DNA of 64,000 nucleotides, taken from NCBI GenBank assembly GCA_963556195.1, contig OY744537.1, positions 18,445,274 to 18,509,273 of the forward strand. Direction: 5' to 3'. This document shows, piece by piece, positions 42,705-52,289 of this stretch. This DNA is from Sepiola atlantica. Its lineage: Eukaryota; Mollusca; Cephalopoda; Sepiida; Sepiolidae. Made by a program: the position numbers and the translations under genes. The notes beneath the pieces are model-generated. The model did no database searches. It was not told the DNA's origin and was given only the letters and a program-made list of their open reading frames with translations. How positions within the stretch are numbered: the stretch's first letter is position 1; every line of letters begins with the position of its first letter.

Positions 42705-42840
42705 TTAATCTAATATATAAAGTAGAGACGAATTTTCCCCTGTACCTTCTCGGAGTATAGGAAAATAACCACATGCATCACAGGCTACTAAACTCACCAC
42801 TATATTACACTTATTCACTCGAGCGTGTTTTAATAAATTT
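42705..42840 (-). repeat. Element Z-like 3' end, minus strand
   Basis: Reverse complement of 50765-50895: 'tctaatatataaagtagaga', 'gtaccttctcggagtatagg' and 'cactcgagcgtgtttt'. Highly similar, so a relatively young pair. Confidence 0.75.
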
Positions 42841-43337
42841 GTTATTATTTTTTCCAACAATCTGTGAGTTAATTAATGCTGAATAAAGTTGTCAAATATA
42901 ATTCTATAGGTAGGATAATTATTTATATTCCTAGAATACATTGCTCTTAGACTACATTGTTCTTAGAAAACATTACTCCTTGAGAATACCCACACCCAAG
43001 CTGGGAAAAGACTCCGACAATCCCCCAAACCATACACCTATAGCATTAGTTTTGTGTTGTTTAGAATAAATTTGTCAAATATAATTCCATAGGTAGGGTG
43101 ATTAATTATATTCTGAGAATACATTGCTCTTAGATAACCCGAATACATTGCTCTTAGATAACCCGAATACATTGCTCTTAGATAATCAAAATACATTGTG
43201 CATAGAAGGAAAGTTCACAGTGAAAGTGGGAACATTACTCCTAGAAGGGAATTCCACTGAGAGAGGGAAGCATTACTCTCAGAAAACATCACTCCCAGAA
43301 AAACATTACTCTTTGGCATTGGTAATCTTCTTTGTTC
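42841..43337. repeat. 24-bp tandem repeat and related motif cluster
   Basis: 'gaatacattgctcttagataaccc' (24 bp, listed as a motif; copies start near 43116, 43140 and 43164, a fourth degenerate near 43188) inside a 400-bp region rich in 'attactc' and 'cattgctcttag' variants. The repeat is a multiple of three and gives an artefactual NPNTLLLD ORF. Confidence 0.75.
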
Positions 43338-43605
43338 TCAACGTGATTGACACTCAGCCAACGCCTTCTAGTATCTATTTGGGGAGAAAAATGAAAACGA
43401 GAAATAAGGTTTTGATTTTTTGAAGAATCAGATTGAATAATACAGTTGGGGATTAACTTATAGACATTAGGCATGTTCCGACCTCCCGTCTAGCCAAAGT
43501 AAGAGCCAAAGGCGCCGTATGACTAGCTACCAGTACCCCGTCCTAGGGCATCAGGGGTAGCTACCCACCGCCAACAGATAACCAGTTTTCAGGACGGGGG
43601 GGGGG
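43338..43605 (-). mobile_element. LINE 5' UTR relic related to the 19.3-19.8 kb element
   Basis: Plus-strand 'cctcccgtctagccaaagta' + 'agagccaaag' (43485-43514), 'gactagctaccagtaccccg' and 'ggcatcaggggtagctaccc' align with 19629-19770 of the Jockey-like LINE 5' UTR; 43345-43390 aligns with 19465-19515. No ORF1 is attached. Confidence 0.6.
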
Positions 43606-44182
43606 GGTACCCCTCTGCATGGAGGTGCAGTCGGCGAATTAGTGACCGCCCCCAATACCCCCCTCCCCCCGCCGCGACGGCAGGGCGATAGAAGAAAAAG
43701 GGAAAAAGAGAGTGGGAAAAATAAAATTTTAAAAAGAAAGAGAAAGAAAAAAGGAGACATAATGAAGAGGGAAGAAGGGAGGAAAAAGGAGTAGGAAATG
43801 AATAAAGAGAAAAATAAAGAAGAAAAATAATATACACCCACAATTTTTTACAATTTTTCCACATTCAATAATTATTTTGAAAACTATAAAAAAATGCAAG
43901 TAACTTGAAATTAAAAAAATTTCTATTTGTTTGGAAGCATGGTTAGTAAGAAATATTGACTAATAAAAAATATAATAAAAATGGACCAAATATCTACTTT
44001 TTATAAAATCCGTCCCTTTTGGAATTTATTTTTCTTCAGCTACAAAACCTGTTCTTATCTCAGGGTAACATTCTTCATTAAAGTATACGAATGCTTTATT
44101 TTCAATTTAAAATCGACATATTTATTCGAACTCTATTATTTGTGATATGCTCTATTAATATTGAAAGCTTTGCAAGAATTGT
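43606..44182. other. GC-patch, purine tract and AT-rich spacer
   Basis: Poly-G at 43598-43608, a C-rich patch to 43675, then A/G-rich 43680-43830. No gene. Confidence 0.4.
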
Positions 44183-44262
44183 TTACAGATTATGTACTTT
44201 TGCACAGTTAATAACATTACCACGATTTACATATAACCCTTTCTCTCTCTCTGTGTTATAAC

Positions 44263-44264
<2 letters not shown>

Positions 44265-44318
<54 letters not shown>
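44265..44318. repeat. (GA)n microsatellite
   Basis: About 26 GA units; preceded by a (TC)n patch at 44239-44251. A (TA)n of ~22 units follows at 44401-44443 after an element Z-like 5' start ('agctgtaccgacccggcatt'). Confidence 0.95.
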
Positions 44319-44319
<1 letters not shown>

Positions 44320-44397
44320 ATGCTTTATTTAACGTCTTATAGATATTTTTAATCAATTTTTTTTTTATTGTTAACAAGCTGTACCGACCCGGCATTA

Positions 44398-44445
<48 letters not shown>

Positions 44446-44495
44446 GATAAAATGCACGATATATCATAAAATGAAATGCCATGAAGACAGGAGTT

Positions 44496-44685
44496 GTGAA
44501 AAAGACAAAAGGAGAAACAAATTAAATATAGGAATGAATCATCAAAAAACTTGAGATTTTACCGGTTTCGTACAGATTCACTTTTAATAGAGACATTTGT
44601 TGATCCGAACGAAACCGGTAGAATCTCTCGTTTTTTTGATGATTAATTCCTGTATTTAATTTGTTTTTCCTTTGGTCTTTTTCAC
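44496..44685. mobile_element. Inverted-repeat element (fold-back MITE)
   Basis: Left arm 44496-44570 and right arm 44610-44685 are reverse complements over ~75 bp (core 'accggtttcg'/'cgaaaccggt', 'gaatgaatcatcaaaaaac' / 'ttttttgatgattaattc'); 39-bp spacer. Followed by (TA)n at 44703-44760. No ORF. Confidence 0.8.
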
Positions 44686-44699
44686 ACACACATACACAC

Positions 44700-44764
<65 letters not shown>

Positions 44765-44871
44765 GGCTTCTTAGTGCGGCAAGACATGGTGCGTGTTTCA
44801 AGCTGGGATTCAAAACCCGCCTGCAAATACAGTAATCAGCGTTCTTAACCATGGGCCATCACCGCACATCA

Positions 44872-45548
44872 CAAAAACGGCCTGACATTCTCGGGCAACA
44901 TGAAGTGGAATAAGCACATTCCAGATGCTTCCAAGTCTGCTGCAAAGAAAGTAGGCAGCTAGAAAACTTATCACATTTGCCACATTTGCTATAAAGCCAC
45001 CATCCGCTCTTGCATGGAGTATTGTTGCCACATTTGAGCTGGTGCACCAACCACTAGCCTCTCTTTCTTGGGCAGGGTTCAAAAGAGAATTTCTAACCTA
45101 ATAGGTCCCGCACTGTCTGCCAAGATTCAGCCCCTATCACATCGCTGCAATGTTGCATTCCTGTGCTTGATTTACAAGTACTTCCACGGAATGTGCTCCG
45201 ATGAACTTATTACATTTGAACCTCCTCAACATAAATACCCCTGATCCACCTAACAACCTGCAAAATCCCACCCCTTCAGCATGGAGGTCCCTAGATGCCA
45301 GAAAATCATTCACTCTAGTAGCTTTTTTCCTTGTACCGCTTGCATTTAGAATTCTCTCCCTGCCCCCCTCCCATTTTCCCCGACCGTACCAACATACAGA
45401 AATTTAAATGTTAACATGAACAAACATCTTGTTGCCCAACTCCCCACCCAGGTCACCCCTATAAATCTGGCCTTTATTACAGTAGTCCCGTATGCTTCAC
45501 TGGCAAGATGCCTTGTTTGGGGAGGAGACTAACAAAAGTTAAAAATAA
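44872..45548 (+). pseudogene. LINE-A 3' fragment
   Basis: Starts in the coding stretch for LTFSGNMKWNKHIPDASKSA, has lost ~25 codons around LYRARK, then 'SCMEYCCHI' followed by TGA (45035-45037) at the conserved Trp, 'GRVQKRISNLIGPALS', 'HRCNVAFLCLIYKYFHGMCSDE' and the 3' UTR end 'ccttgtttggggaggagact' with an A-rich (AAAT)n tail. Confidence 0.85.
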
Positions 45549-46557
45549 ATAAATACATATTTTCTTTGCTTACATTACATTACGGTTCCACGTGTATGTT
45601 CACTTTAAAGCACTTACAAACCTTTTAAAACATGCCATACTAAATGAAAAGTAAACAGTGTTACCAATTTTTTTATTTTTTTAAAATTTTATAGTGTTGA
45701 TAATATTTTTAAAAAGTCAGTATTGCCAATGGAATTTAAAAGATTTTTCTTCTTTTTTTTTTAATAAGACTCCATATCATAGTGCCTTAAAGAATGTAAT
45801 TACAAAATGCAGTCTTAGTGTCATGTTTAAATGGACATTCTAAGTTTTTGTAATGTTTTTTTCCTCAGTGACTAAAAACATCGAGAAATGTGCGATAACT
45901 GAAAGAAAATACTAACATTTTTAAGTAAATTTAATCATTAAAAAAAAATTGAACAAATATTGGAAAAGACAAAAAAAAACAACTAAATTTAAATATAGAA
46001 TCAACAGCAAACCAAAAAGTGATTGTAAAATATAATTTTTATAAATAATGAACCGTTTTTTGTAAGTTGCATTCAACATTGCAGCCTTAATGAATAAAAA
46101 GTGTGCATTCAATTTTACGTGATTAGAAGCTAATCATGTTTAAAATTTATTTTAAAATCGAATTTAAAAAAATTATTTTTATTTTTACTTTTATGTTATT
46201 TTATTTTTGATTTCAAATACATAATCGATTAACAGTAAATAAATAATTTAATGTGTATTTATCAAATGTGCATATTTACTTTCAGGAATATAATACTCCA
46301 TTCTTAATGTAAGAAAACTCTCTCTAACATCGGGAACTGATCAGACTAGAATCTACAAGAAAGAAAACTGATGTAACACCTGCAACAGAAGATCTTACAT
46401 TTGTTTTTGTATTTGGGAAATGAAGCTCTGATTTTTCACACAGACAAACCTTATCTGACCTTAAACAACTCATTTCAGTATAGTTATTCTTGTTACCAAA
46501 TCATGGTGCCATATATTACGTAGTATAGAATGTCAGGTACTGAATGCATCCATTATA
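45549..46557. other. Very AT-rich spacer
   Basis: Nothing recognised over about 1 kb. Confidence 0.45.
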
Positions 46558-46677
46558 CTGGGTGAGTCAGGAGTAAAAGCATAGTTCTACTCTTGTAGAG
46601 AGCACCGTTGAAATAGCCGCCTGTTAACTTACAATAAAATAAGGCATTGATTTCCCGGCTACTTCTGACTAACCCTG
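46558..46677. mobile_element. 120-bp TA-flanked MITE
   Basis: Ends CTGGGTGAGTCAGGAGTA (46558-46575) and inverse CAGGGTTAGTCAGAAGTA (46660-46677), 14 of 18 matching, with TA at 46556-46557 and 46678-46679. Interior non-coding. Confidence 0.65.
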
Positions 46678-46679
46678 TA

Positions 46680-47785
46680 TATACTAGAAGCACACAAGTC
46701 TTTTGATGTGATATTGCAATAGAAATAAGGTGATGGAGAAAAGGTGAAAGATGATGAAAGAATTGAACTATGGATGCCTTGGTTACTGGGATGCCAGCGA
46801 TTGTGTCAGGTGTTTGAATGTATGAGTGTTGAGAAGTGGTGCAAGCTATGGGTTTGGTGTCCCATGTTCAAATTCAGCTAGGGCTATTGCATTACTTTAA
46901 CTAATACCGATATGAAAAGGTATGAATCCAACTCTCCTCATCCTCTGAGCTATTGGTTAAATAGTAGGTTAATCTAGATGCTGAAACTTTGATAGTGCAA
47001 ATTGTATAGACCAGAGTTCACCAAACTATGTCCATGACAACAGTTCATTAGGCCCATCGACGTTACTTGCATTGACATGATAAAACGTATGGAACACAAG
47101 ATGTTGTGGTCAAATTTGAATTAATTTAAATATAATGTTTAGAATCCTAGATGTTCTTGAAAACCAAAATCAGTCAAACAAATCTCACTAACCTTTGCTT
47201 TGCTGCTTAGTTTTTAAGATTCGGATATGTGCACACTAGGTCTGATGTAACTATAATTTTACTAACGTCGCTTTCTGTTGTGAAGTAGTCAAGTCGAGGT
47301 TGGGTTAAGATAACAAGTGTATTAACATAAAAGGTACAAAGGTAAGGAAACTGACTGGCACTTGGCTAGACAGTTACAAGTCTGTCCTTTTTCTCTCTCC
47401 CATGACTCTGGTGACTCGCACTATTTATAGTGAGAACCGGTGTAGTTTTTCTTCTGTTAGAACGGCCGGTGTAATACTTTCTTTGATAACTTTCTAGTAA
47501 ATTAATACGTTGGTTGTCTTTGTTTGTTGTGCATTGCACGTCACTCCCCCATGATTAACATGGAATGCTAAATTTAGTGTTGAGTCATGTTTTTCCCCAT
47601 ATCTTTCGTTCAGGCTTGCAAGTATTGAACAAGATGATCATGCGGTCCGCATTTATTATTCTTTCCGTTATCAGTCTCATCGTCAAAAAAGGTTTTGTAA
47701 ATCCTTGTCTAGGCGAAGGGAAAACTCTGACTTAGTACAAGTCTTTGTCACATGTCATTACACCCGTGCGGGTTGTTTATTTACT
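46680..47785. other. Spacer
   Basis: Less AT-rich from 47250 on. No gene, RNA or transposon end was recognised. Confidence 0.4.
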
Positions 47786-48097
47786 CCTCGCGGAGTTAGG
47801 CACAAGGCCAGTTTTATCTTACTCCCACAAGTAAGATGTGACCCAAGATCGGGTCGAGCAAGTGGGGTTTGAAAAGCCAGCGCTCGGGAGGTGAGCACTC
47901 TGGCCATTTAAAAATTGCCTGGGCAGCCCCGTCGGCATTCCCCGGTAGGGGCGCCTCAGACAGTAAGCAATAAACTTACTCCTCCCCAAAGAGGGGAGGC
48001 GAAGCCTGGGAGGGTGGACCTCCTAGAACTGCACAGAACAGGCGTGCAGTATCCATCGGAACAGATACTACACTTTAATCTTAGCCAAAAGGCCGAG
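47786..48097 (+). mobile_element. SINE S1 joined to antisense U2 snRNA fragment
   Basis: 47786-48050 is a full S1 copy, the one with the longest head ('ttactcctcgcggagttagg', 'aagatcgggtcgagcaagtg'). Directly after the S1 tail ('gaacaggcgtgcagtatcca') the reverse complement of the U2 snRNA 5' region starts (48059-48097). Confidence 0.75.
48059..48097 (-). ncRNA. U2 snRNA 5'-end fragment (pseudogene)
   Basis: On the minus strand 'ctcggccttttggctaagat' + 'taaagtgtagtatctgttc' equals U2 nt about 8-46 with one or two differences. This includes the branch-site recognition segment (GTAGTA). The remaining ~140 nt of U2 are absent, so it is a fragment, not a gene. Confidence 0.85.
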
Positions 48098-48460
48098 TGT
48101 GTAGAGTTTGGTTTTATTACATAAAAAGAAAAGAAAACCAACTTTAAAGTTTTCCCTTCTTTCTCTTTTCACTGTCATAAAATTTGGAATGAAATTTGGT
48201 TATAAAAAAAACATGTAAGAGAGATGAACATAAAAAGTTGGGTTCTTCTTATCCGTTGTGATCACGTGATATCTTTTTTTGCGGGGAATTTAAATTCCCC
48301 GATCTGTGTCATTTTATTCTAATTTTTGCTTTGGCTGAAACCGAAAAGCAGTTGCATATATGCGTTAATTATAATAAAAACGTATATGTAATACATGGCT
48401 CTACTTGCTATTGGGAACCTTTATATAAATACTGTAAGGTTCATATATATATACGGTACA
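48098..48460. other. Spacer
   Basis: No feature recognised; short TA run near 48442-48452. Confidence 0.4.
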
Positions 48461-48745
48461 ATCATGTTGACACACCGGTTCCCGTTAGATCACCGAAGTT
48501 AAGCGACGTCGAGCCTGGCCAGTATTAAATGGGTGACCATTTGGGACTACCAGGTGCTGTATGTGCTCTCTGTTTATCTCGGCATTGTTTCCAGTCGTCT
48601 TGAACTGCTTGCCATTGGAATCAAGCAGTGCCGACTCAGGAGAGGTGTTGTTAGGGATTGCGCAACCCTTGCTTCATAATTACACGCGCAGCCAGCCCCT
48701 TATAGGGGTATCCATAGTCTCTCTAGACTGAACGGAGGGCTTGAA
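48461..48745 (+). mobile_element. 5S rRNA-derived SINE, best copy
   Basis: 48475-48563 follows 5S rRNA closely ('cccgttagatcaccgaagtt', 'aagcgacgtcgagcctggcc', 'aaatgggtgaccatttggga', 'ctaccaggtgctgtatgt'), including the internal pol III promoter. The body runs to about 48745 ('cttataggggtatccatagt', 'gaacggagggcttgaa'). The same body is found headless at 36256-36425. Confidence 0.85.
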
Positions 48746-49395
48746 AAGGTTCATATGATAGTTTGCATAACCTTGTTGAACAAAACGATACCTGAAATAC
48801 ATATATTATTATACTAAAGCTGAGTTAATCAAAATTAATTTCTTTAAACTAGCAGATTAGAAGTAAAGCAACTTGTTATTTTGTCATTTAATTTGCATGC
48901 AGGTTTGTGGTGCATACAGACATGTATGTAAATTAGATGGTTATGCTTGAGAAAGAGTCAGTCACAGACACATTAAGCAATATTAGAGAGTGATTGAATG
49001 AAGATAGTGAGATAGGCGATAGAAATACATAGATGTGAGAAAGAGAGAAAAATTACTTTTTCATCTAATTATTAATTATGGCTAATTAAAAAATTAAAAC
49101 AGAATTTTACAAAAAACATAAATCAATCCAGGAACTCAGATATATTGTAACAATATATTTTGTGTTATTAAAATATATAACAAAAAAAAGTCATAGTGAA
49201 ACAAACGTTGATGAAATCACACTTGGTATGATAAAAGATATTGGTGGATCTCCATAAGAAAATTTTAAAACCTGTGTCCGTTCAGTGATGGTTCCCTGGC
49301 CGAATGCTCTGTTGATGTTATCAGCTGCTTCTGTAGCTTCATGACCAAGTTTTAACTTCTACATTTGCTTTCTTTGTCATAATTTCTTTAAATAA
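48746..49395. other. AT-rich spacer
   Basis: Nothing recognised. Confidence 0.4.
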
Positions 49396-49891
49396 TTTAA
49401 GTCTACAAAAACATTAGATAAAAAAACTGCTGGTAAAACAGTAACAAAACTCAGATTTAGTTTTTTTTCTTTCTTTCATTTAAGTCTACAAAAACATTAG
49501 ATAAAAAACTGCTGGTAAAACAGTAACAAAACTCAGATTTAGTTTTTTTCTTTTCTTTCATTTAAGTCTACAAAAACATTAGATAAAAAACTGCTGGTAA
49601 AACAGTAACAAAACTCAGATTTAGTTTTTTTCTTCTTTCATTTAAGTCTATAAAAACATTAGATAAAAAACTGCTGGTAAAACAGTAACAAAACTCAGAT
49701 TTAGTTTTTTTTTCTCTTTCATTTAAGTCTACAAAAACATTAGATAAAAAACTGCTGGTAAAACAGTAACAAAACTCAGATTTAGTTGTTTTTTTTCCTT
49801 TCATTTAAGTCTACAAAAACATTAGATAAAAAACTGCTGGTAAAACAGTAACAAAACTCAGATTTAGTTTTTTTTTTTTTCCTTTCATTTT
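49396..49891. repeat. Minisatellite, six units of 80-83 bp
   Basis: Units begin 'tttaagtctacaaaaacatt' at 49396, 49479, 49561, 49641, 49722 and 49804. The body is almost invariant ('aaactgctggtaaaacagta', 'caaaactcagatttag'); nearly all length difference is in the T/C-rich junction. Minus-strand ORFs across it are artefacts. Confidence 0.95.
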
Positions 49892-50113
49892 ATTCAATGA
49901 AAAGATCAGCCAACACTTTTGTTTTGATACTGAATTGAGCCAGAATTTCATAGATGGATTTTTACATAGGAAGCTGATGCTTGTGTCGTCTGCATCTCTG
50001 CTATTTAATGCTTACAAAAATAATGGAGGAAGTTTTGCTTATATCGTCTTCTCTCAAAAACATTTTGACATTTAATCAACATTTAAGAGAGAGAAATATG
50101 TCATATTAATCTG
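49892..50113. other. Spacer
   Basis: Nothing recognised. Confidence 0.4.
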
Positions 50114-50240
50114 ATCAATTCTTCTTGTCAGTTCACCTGTAAAGATGTGTACACACATATTGAGAGAGTTATTAATATAAATGATACCCAGTGGAATTCG
50201 TTATGACAATCTTACAGGTGAATTGACAAGAAGAATTGAT
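50114..50240. repeat. Short inverted-repeat element
   Basis: 50114-50146 and 50209-50240 are reverse complements over 32 bp with one or two mismatches ('atcaattcttcttgtca', 'ttcacctgtaa'). 60-bp spacer. Confidence 0.75.
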
Positions 50241-50280
50241 GACACGATATGAATGTATATATATATATATATATATATAT

Positions 50281-50905
50281 ACTAGCGGAACCCGTCGCTC
50301 GGCGTTGCACGGGAGAAAATACTACCTATTGCATGACGTCGAATAAAAAAAGAAACGGCCTATTGTTCCCTCCCTCTACCGTGTTGGCGAATGTTTTAAA
50401 TTAAAAAAGAAAAGAAAAGAAAAACGTGAAATGGGATCGAACGCTAAAACTGGCGATCATGAAACCTACCTTTTTACCGACTGCGCAACGCTTCAGGGTC
50501 GAAAACGCATGTGAAAATAGGCCAGAATAGCCTAAGCTTGATTATTAGCATGTGTGTTAAATTAATACCAGGCAAATAATGAATAACAACCGGTGTTTTG
50601 TAAAAATTAAACTGTGTTTATTAGTTCCCGGTGTCGATGAGTGGAGTGACAGTACATAATTGTTAGGGAGGAAAGTTTTTGCTACTACCTATACGGAGTT
50701 GGTGTGTCGGAGAGTCGGAGATGGCGGGCCAAATGTAATATTTAGTGTTAGCTGGAAAAAAATAAGAAGAAATTTACTAAAACACGCTCGAGTGAATAAG
50801 TGTGATATAGAGGTGAGTTTAGTAGCCTGCGATGCATGTGGTTATTTTCCTATACTCCGAGAAGGTACAGGGGAAAAATCGTCTCTACTTTATATATTAG
50901 ATATA
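50281..50905 (+). repeat. Element Z-like, copy 4 (diverged subfamily)
   Basis: Starts 'actagcggaacccgtcgctc' + 'ggcgttgcacggg', ends 'ctctactttatatattagat', and lies between (TA)n tracts (50255-50280, 50901-50921). The 3' 130 bp match 42705-42840 in inverse orientation. Confidence 0.65.
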
Positions 50906-50919
50906 TATATATATATATA

Positions 50920-51138
50920 TATTACACTAGAATAATACCCACCCAAGGCAGGTAAAATCAATTCCTCGAACAGAACAGTTTTCCACTATTTTTAGGTCCT
51001 CCAACAAAGATGAATATAAGTATATAATGATACTAAACCTTATGTCTAGAATCCTTATTCTAATTTTGATCAAAATCCATTACATGATTTTGATTCTGAA
51101 AAATGACTAAGGCATAAGCTTAAGATCGTCTTAGAAAC
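50920..51138 (-). repeat. Repeat X, third segment, minus strand
   Basis: Reverse complement of about 11055-11285. Breaks off at 'cgtcttagaaa' (51138), where a ~710-bp insertion starts. Confidence 0.65.
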
Positions 51139-51849
51139 AGTGTATGTGATAATTTTCTCCAAAATCTTTACTTTTCCGTAAATCTTTCACATTTACTGTT
51201 AATAAAGACAAAAGGTTTTTGAGGAAAAAGTATCACATAGATTGTCTTCAATTCTTTTGGTTTTGTTCATCTTTACTTTCCCCATTCCGTTTTTGTTTTT
51301 TTTCGCATTGCTTGCAGCCTTATTTATGTAGACAATATTTGAATATAAGGGTCGGTACATTGTTACATTAAGACCTGCGCTAACTTTGACCATGACCCTG
51401 ATGCTAACCCTGACACCCATTTTGACCGTGACCCTAACCCTAACGACGGAGTCAAAGTTAGCTTGGGTCCTAATGTAACAAAGCATCTAAGAATCTCGTA
51501 AATTGCAGACATATAAATTAATATTTACTTTAAGTCTTTATTAATTGGAAATAATAAAATAAATCAATAAATACATTCTCCCGATGCAATCAACTCTAAA
51601 TTGCCATTTAAAACAAACCTATATGATAATTACTTTCGTGGGTTTACTTTCGGCAGCCTTGTAACTCTCGCTGTCCTCACATTCCATCAGCAATGTTTTA
51701 GACAAAGAATGAAGAATTGCTGTTTTATGGGTCGGAATCTATCCATCTAACACTTATTGTTGGCTAGTTTTTGACCTTGAAGTAGTATTTTTTAAGCTCC
51801 TTACATCAAGTGGCTTCATGTCGTGTCTGGAGCGATTTCCATAAAAAAA
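51139..51849 (+). mobile_element. Insertion in repeat X with LINE-B-like 3' tip
   Basis: Only the last ~75 bp ('agctccttacatcaagtggc', 'gagcgatttccataaaa', 51774-51848) match LINE-B. 51190-51770 shows no LINE coding sequence; it holds a degenerate CCCTAA/TGACC patch at 51385-51450. 'agaaa' occurs at both borders. May be a SINE-like element using the LINE-B 3' end, or a LINE-B copy with foreign 5' sequence. Confidence 0.45.
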
Positions 51850-51915
51850 AGAAATTGGAATTTGGGGAATCATGTTTAATTTGTGTCTGATGACTATGGA
51901 TGAAATTCAACGCAA
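51850..51915 (-). repeat. Repeat X, middle segment, minus strand
   Basis: Reverse complement of 10985-11050 ('tttgtgtctgatgactatgg', 'atgaaattcaacgcaaa'). Confidence 0.65.
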
Positions 51916-52289
51916 AAAAAAAAGAAGAAAAAATTAATATTTAATTTTCTTGCCTGTTGTCACTGGATCGCTCATCATAGAGAAACCAAAATACCAAAAA
52001 AGTTTTTTTTTTAAATAATATTGGTGAATTCAAAATCAAATACCAAAAATATTAAGGTGGAGCTGCAGTGATAAGTCACTTTTAAATATTTATTACTGTT
52101 AAATATATGTAAGTATACTATAAGGTACACTAAAAAATAAAAAAAGAGTCACTCTAGTTTTACATATATGTGGGTATGTAAATACTTCATGAGCTGACCC
52201 TCTCTTCTGTCTTACATAGTCCTAGTCACTCTTGATGCCGAGACTCTTAAAATGACAGGATGCTTATTACCTCTTGGGGAGAAGGCTAT
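51916..52289. other. 5' side of LINE-B insertion, unassigned
   Basis: AT-rich; no protein similarity seen before the endonuclease. Could be LINE-B 5' sequence or unrelated. Confidence 0.3.

Noticed and set aside
43124..43423. ORF with NPNTLLLD repeats
   Set aside because: Created by a 24-bp tandem repeat; the rest has no protein resemblance.
48059..48097. Functional U2 snRNA gene
   Set aside because: Only ~39 nt of the 5' region are present, with no promoter elements or 3' box.
49568..49804. Repeated protein KSEFCYCFTSSFLSNVF
   Set aside because: Follows the minisatellite; unit lengths of 80-83 bp do not keep the frame.
51385..51450. Interstitial telomere
   Set aside because: Only two adjacent CCCTAA units in a degenerate CCCTGA/TGACC patch; too short and impure.
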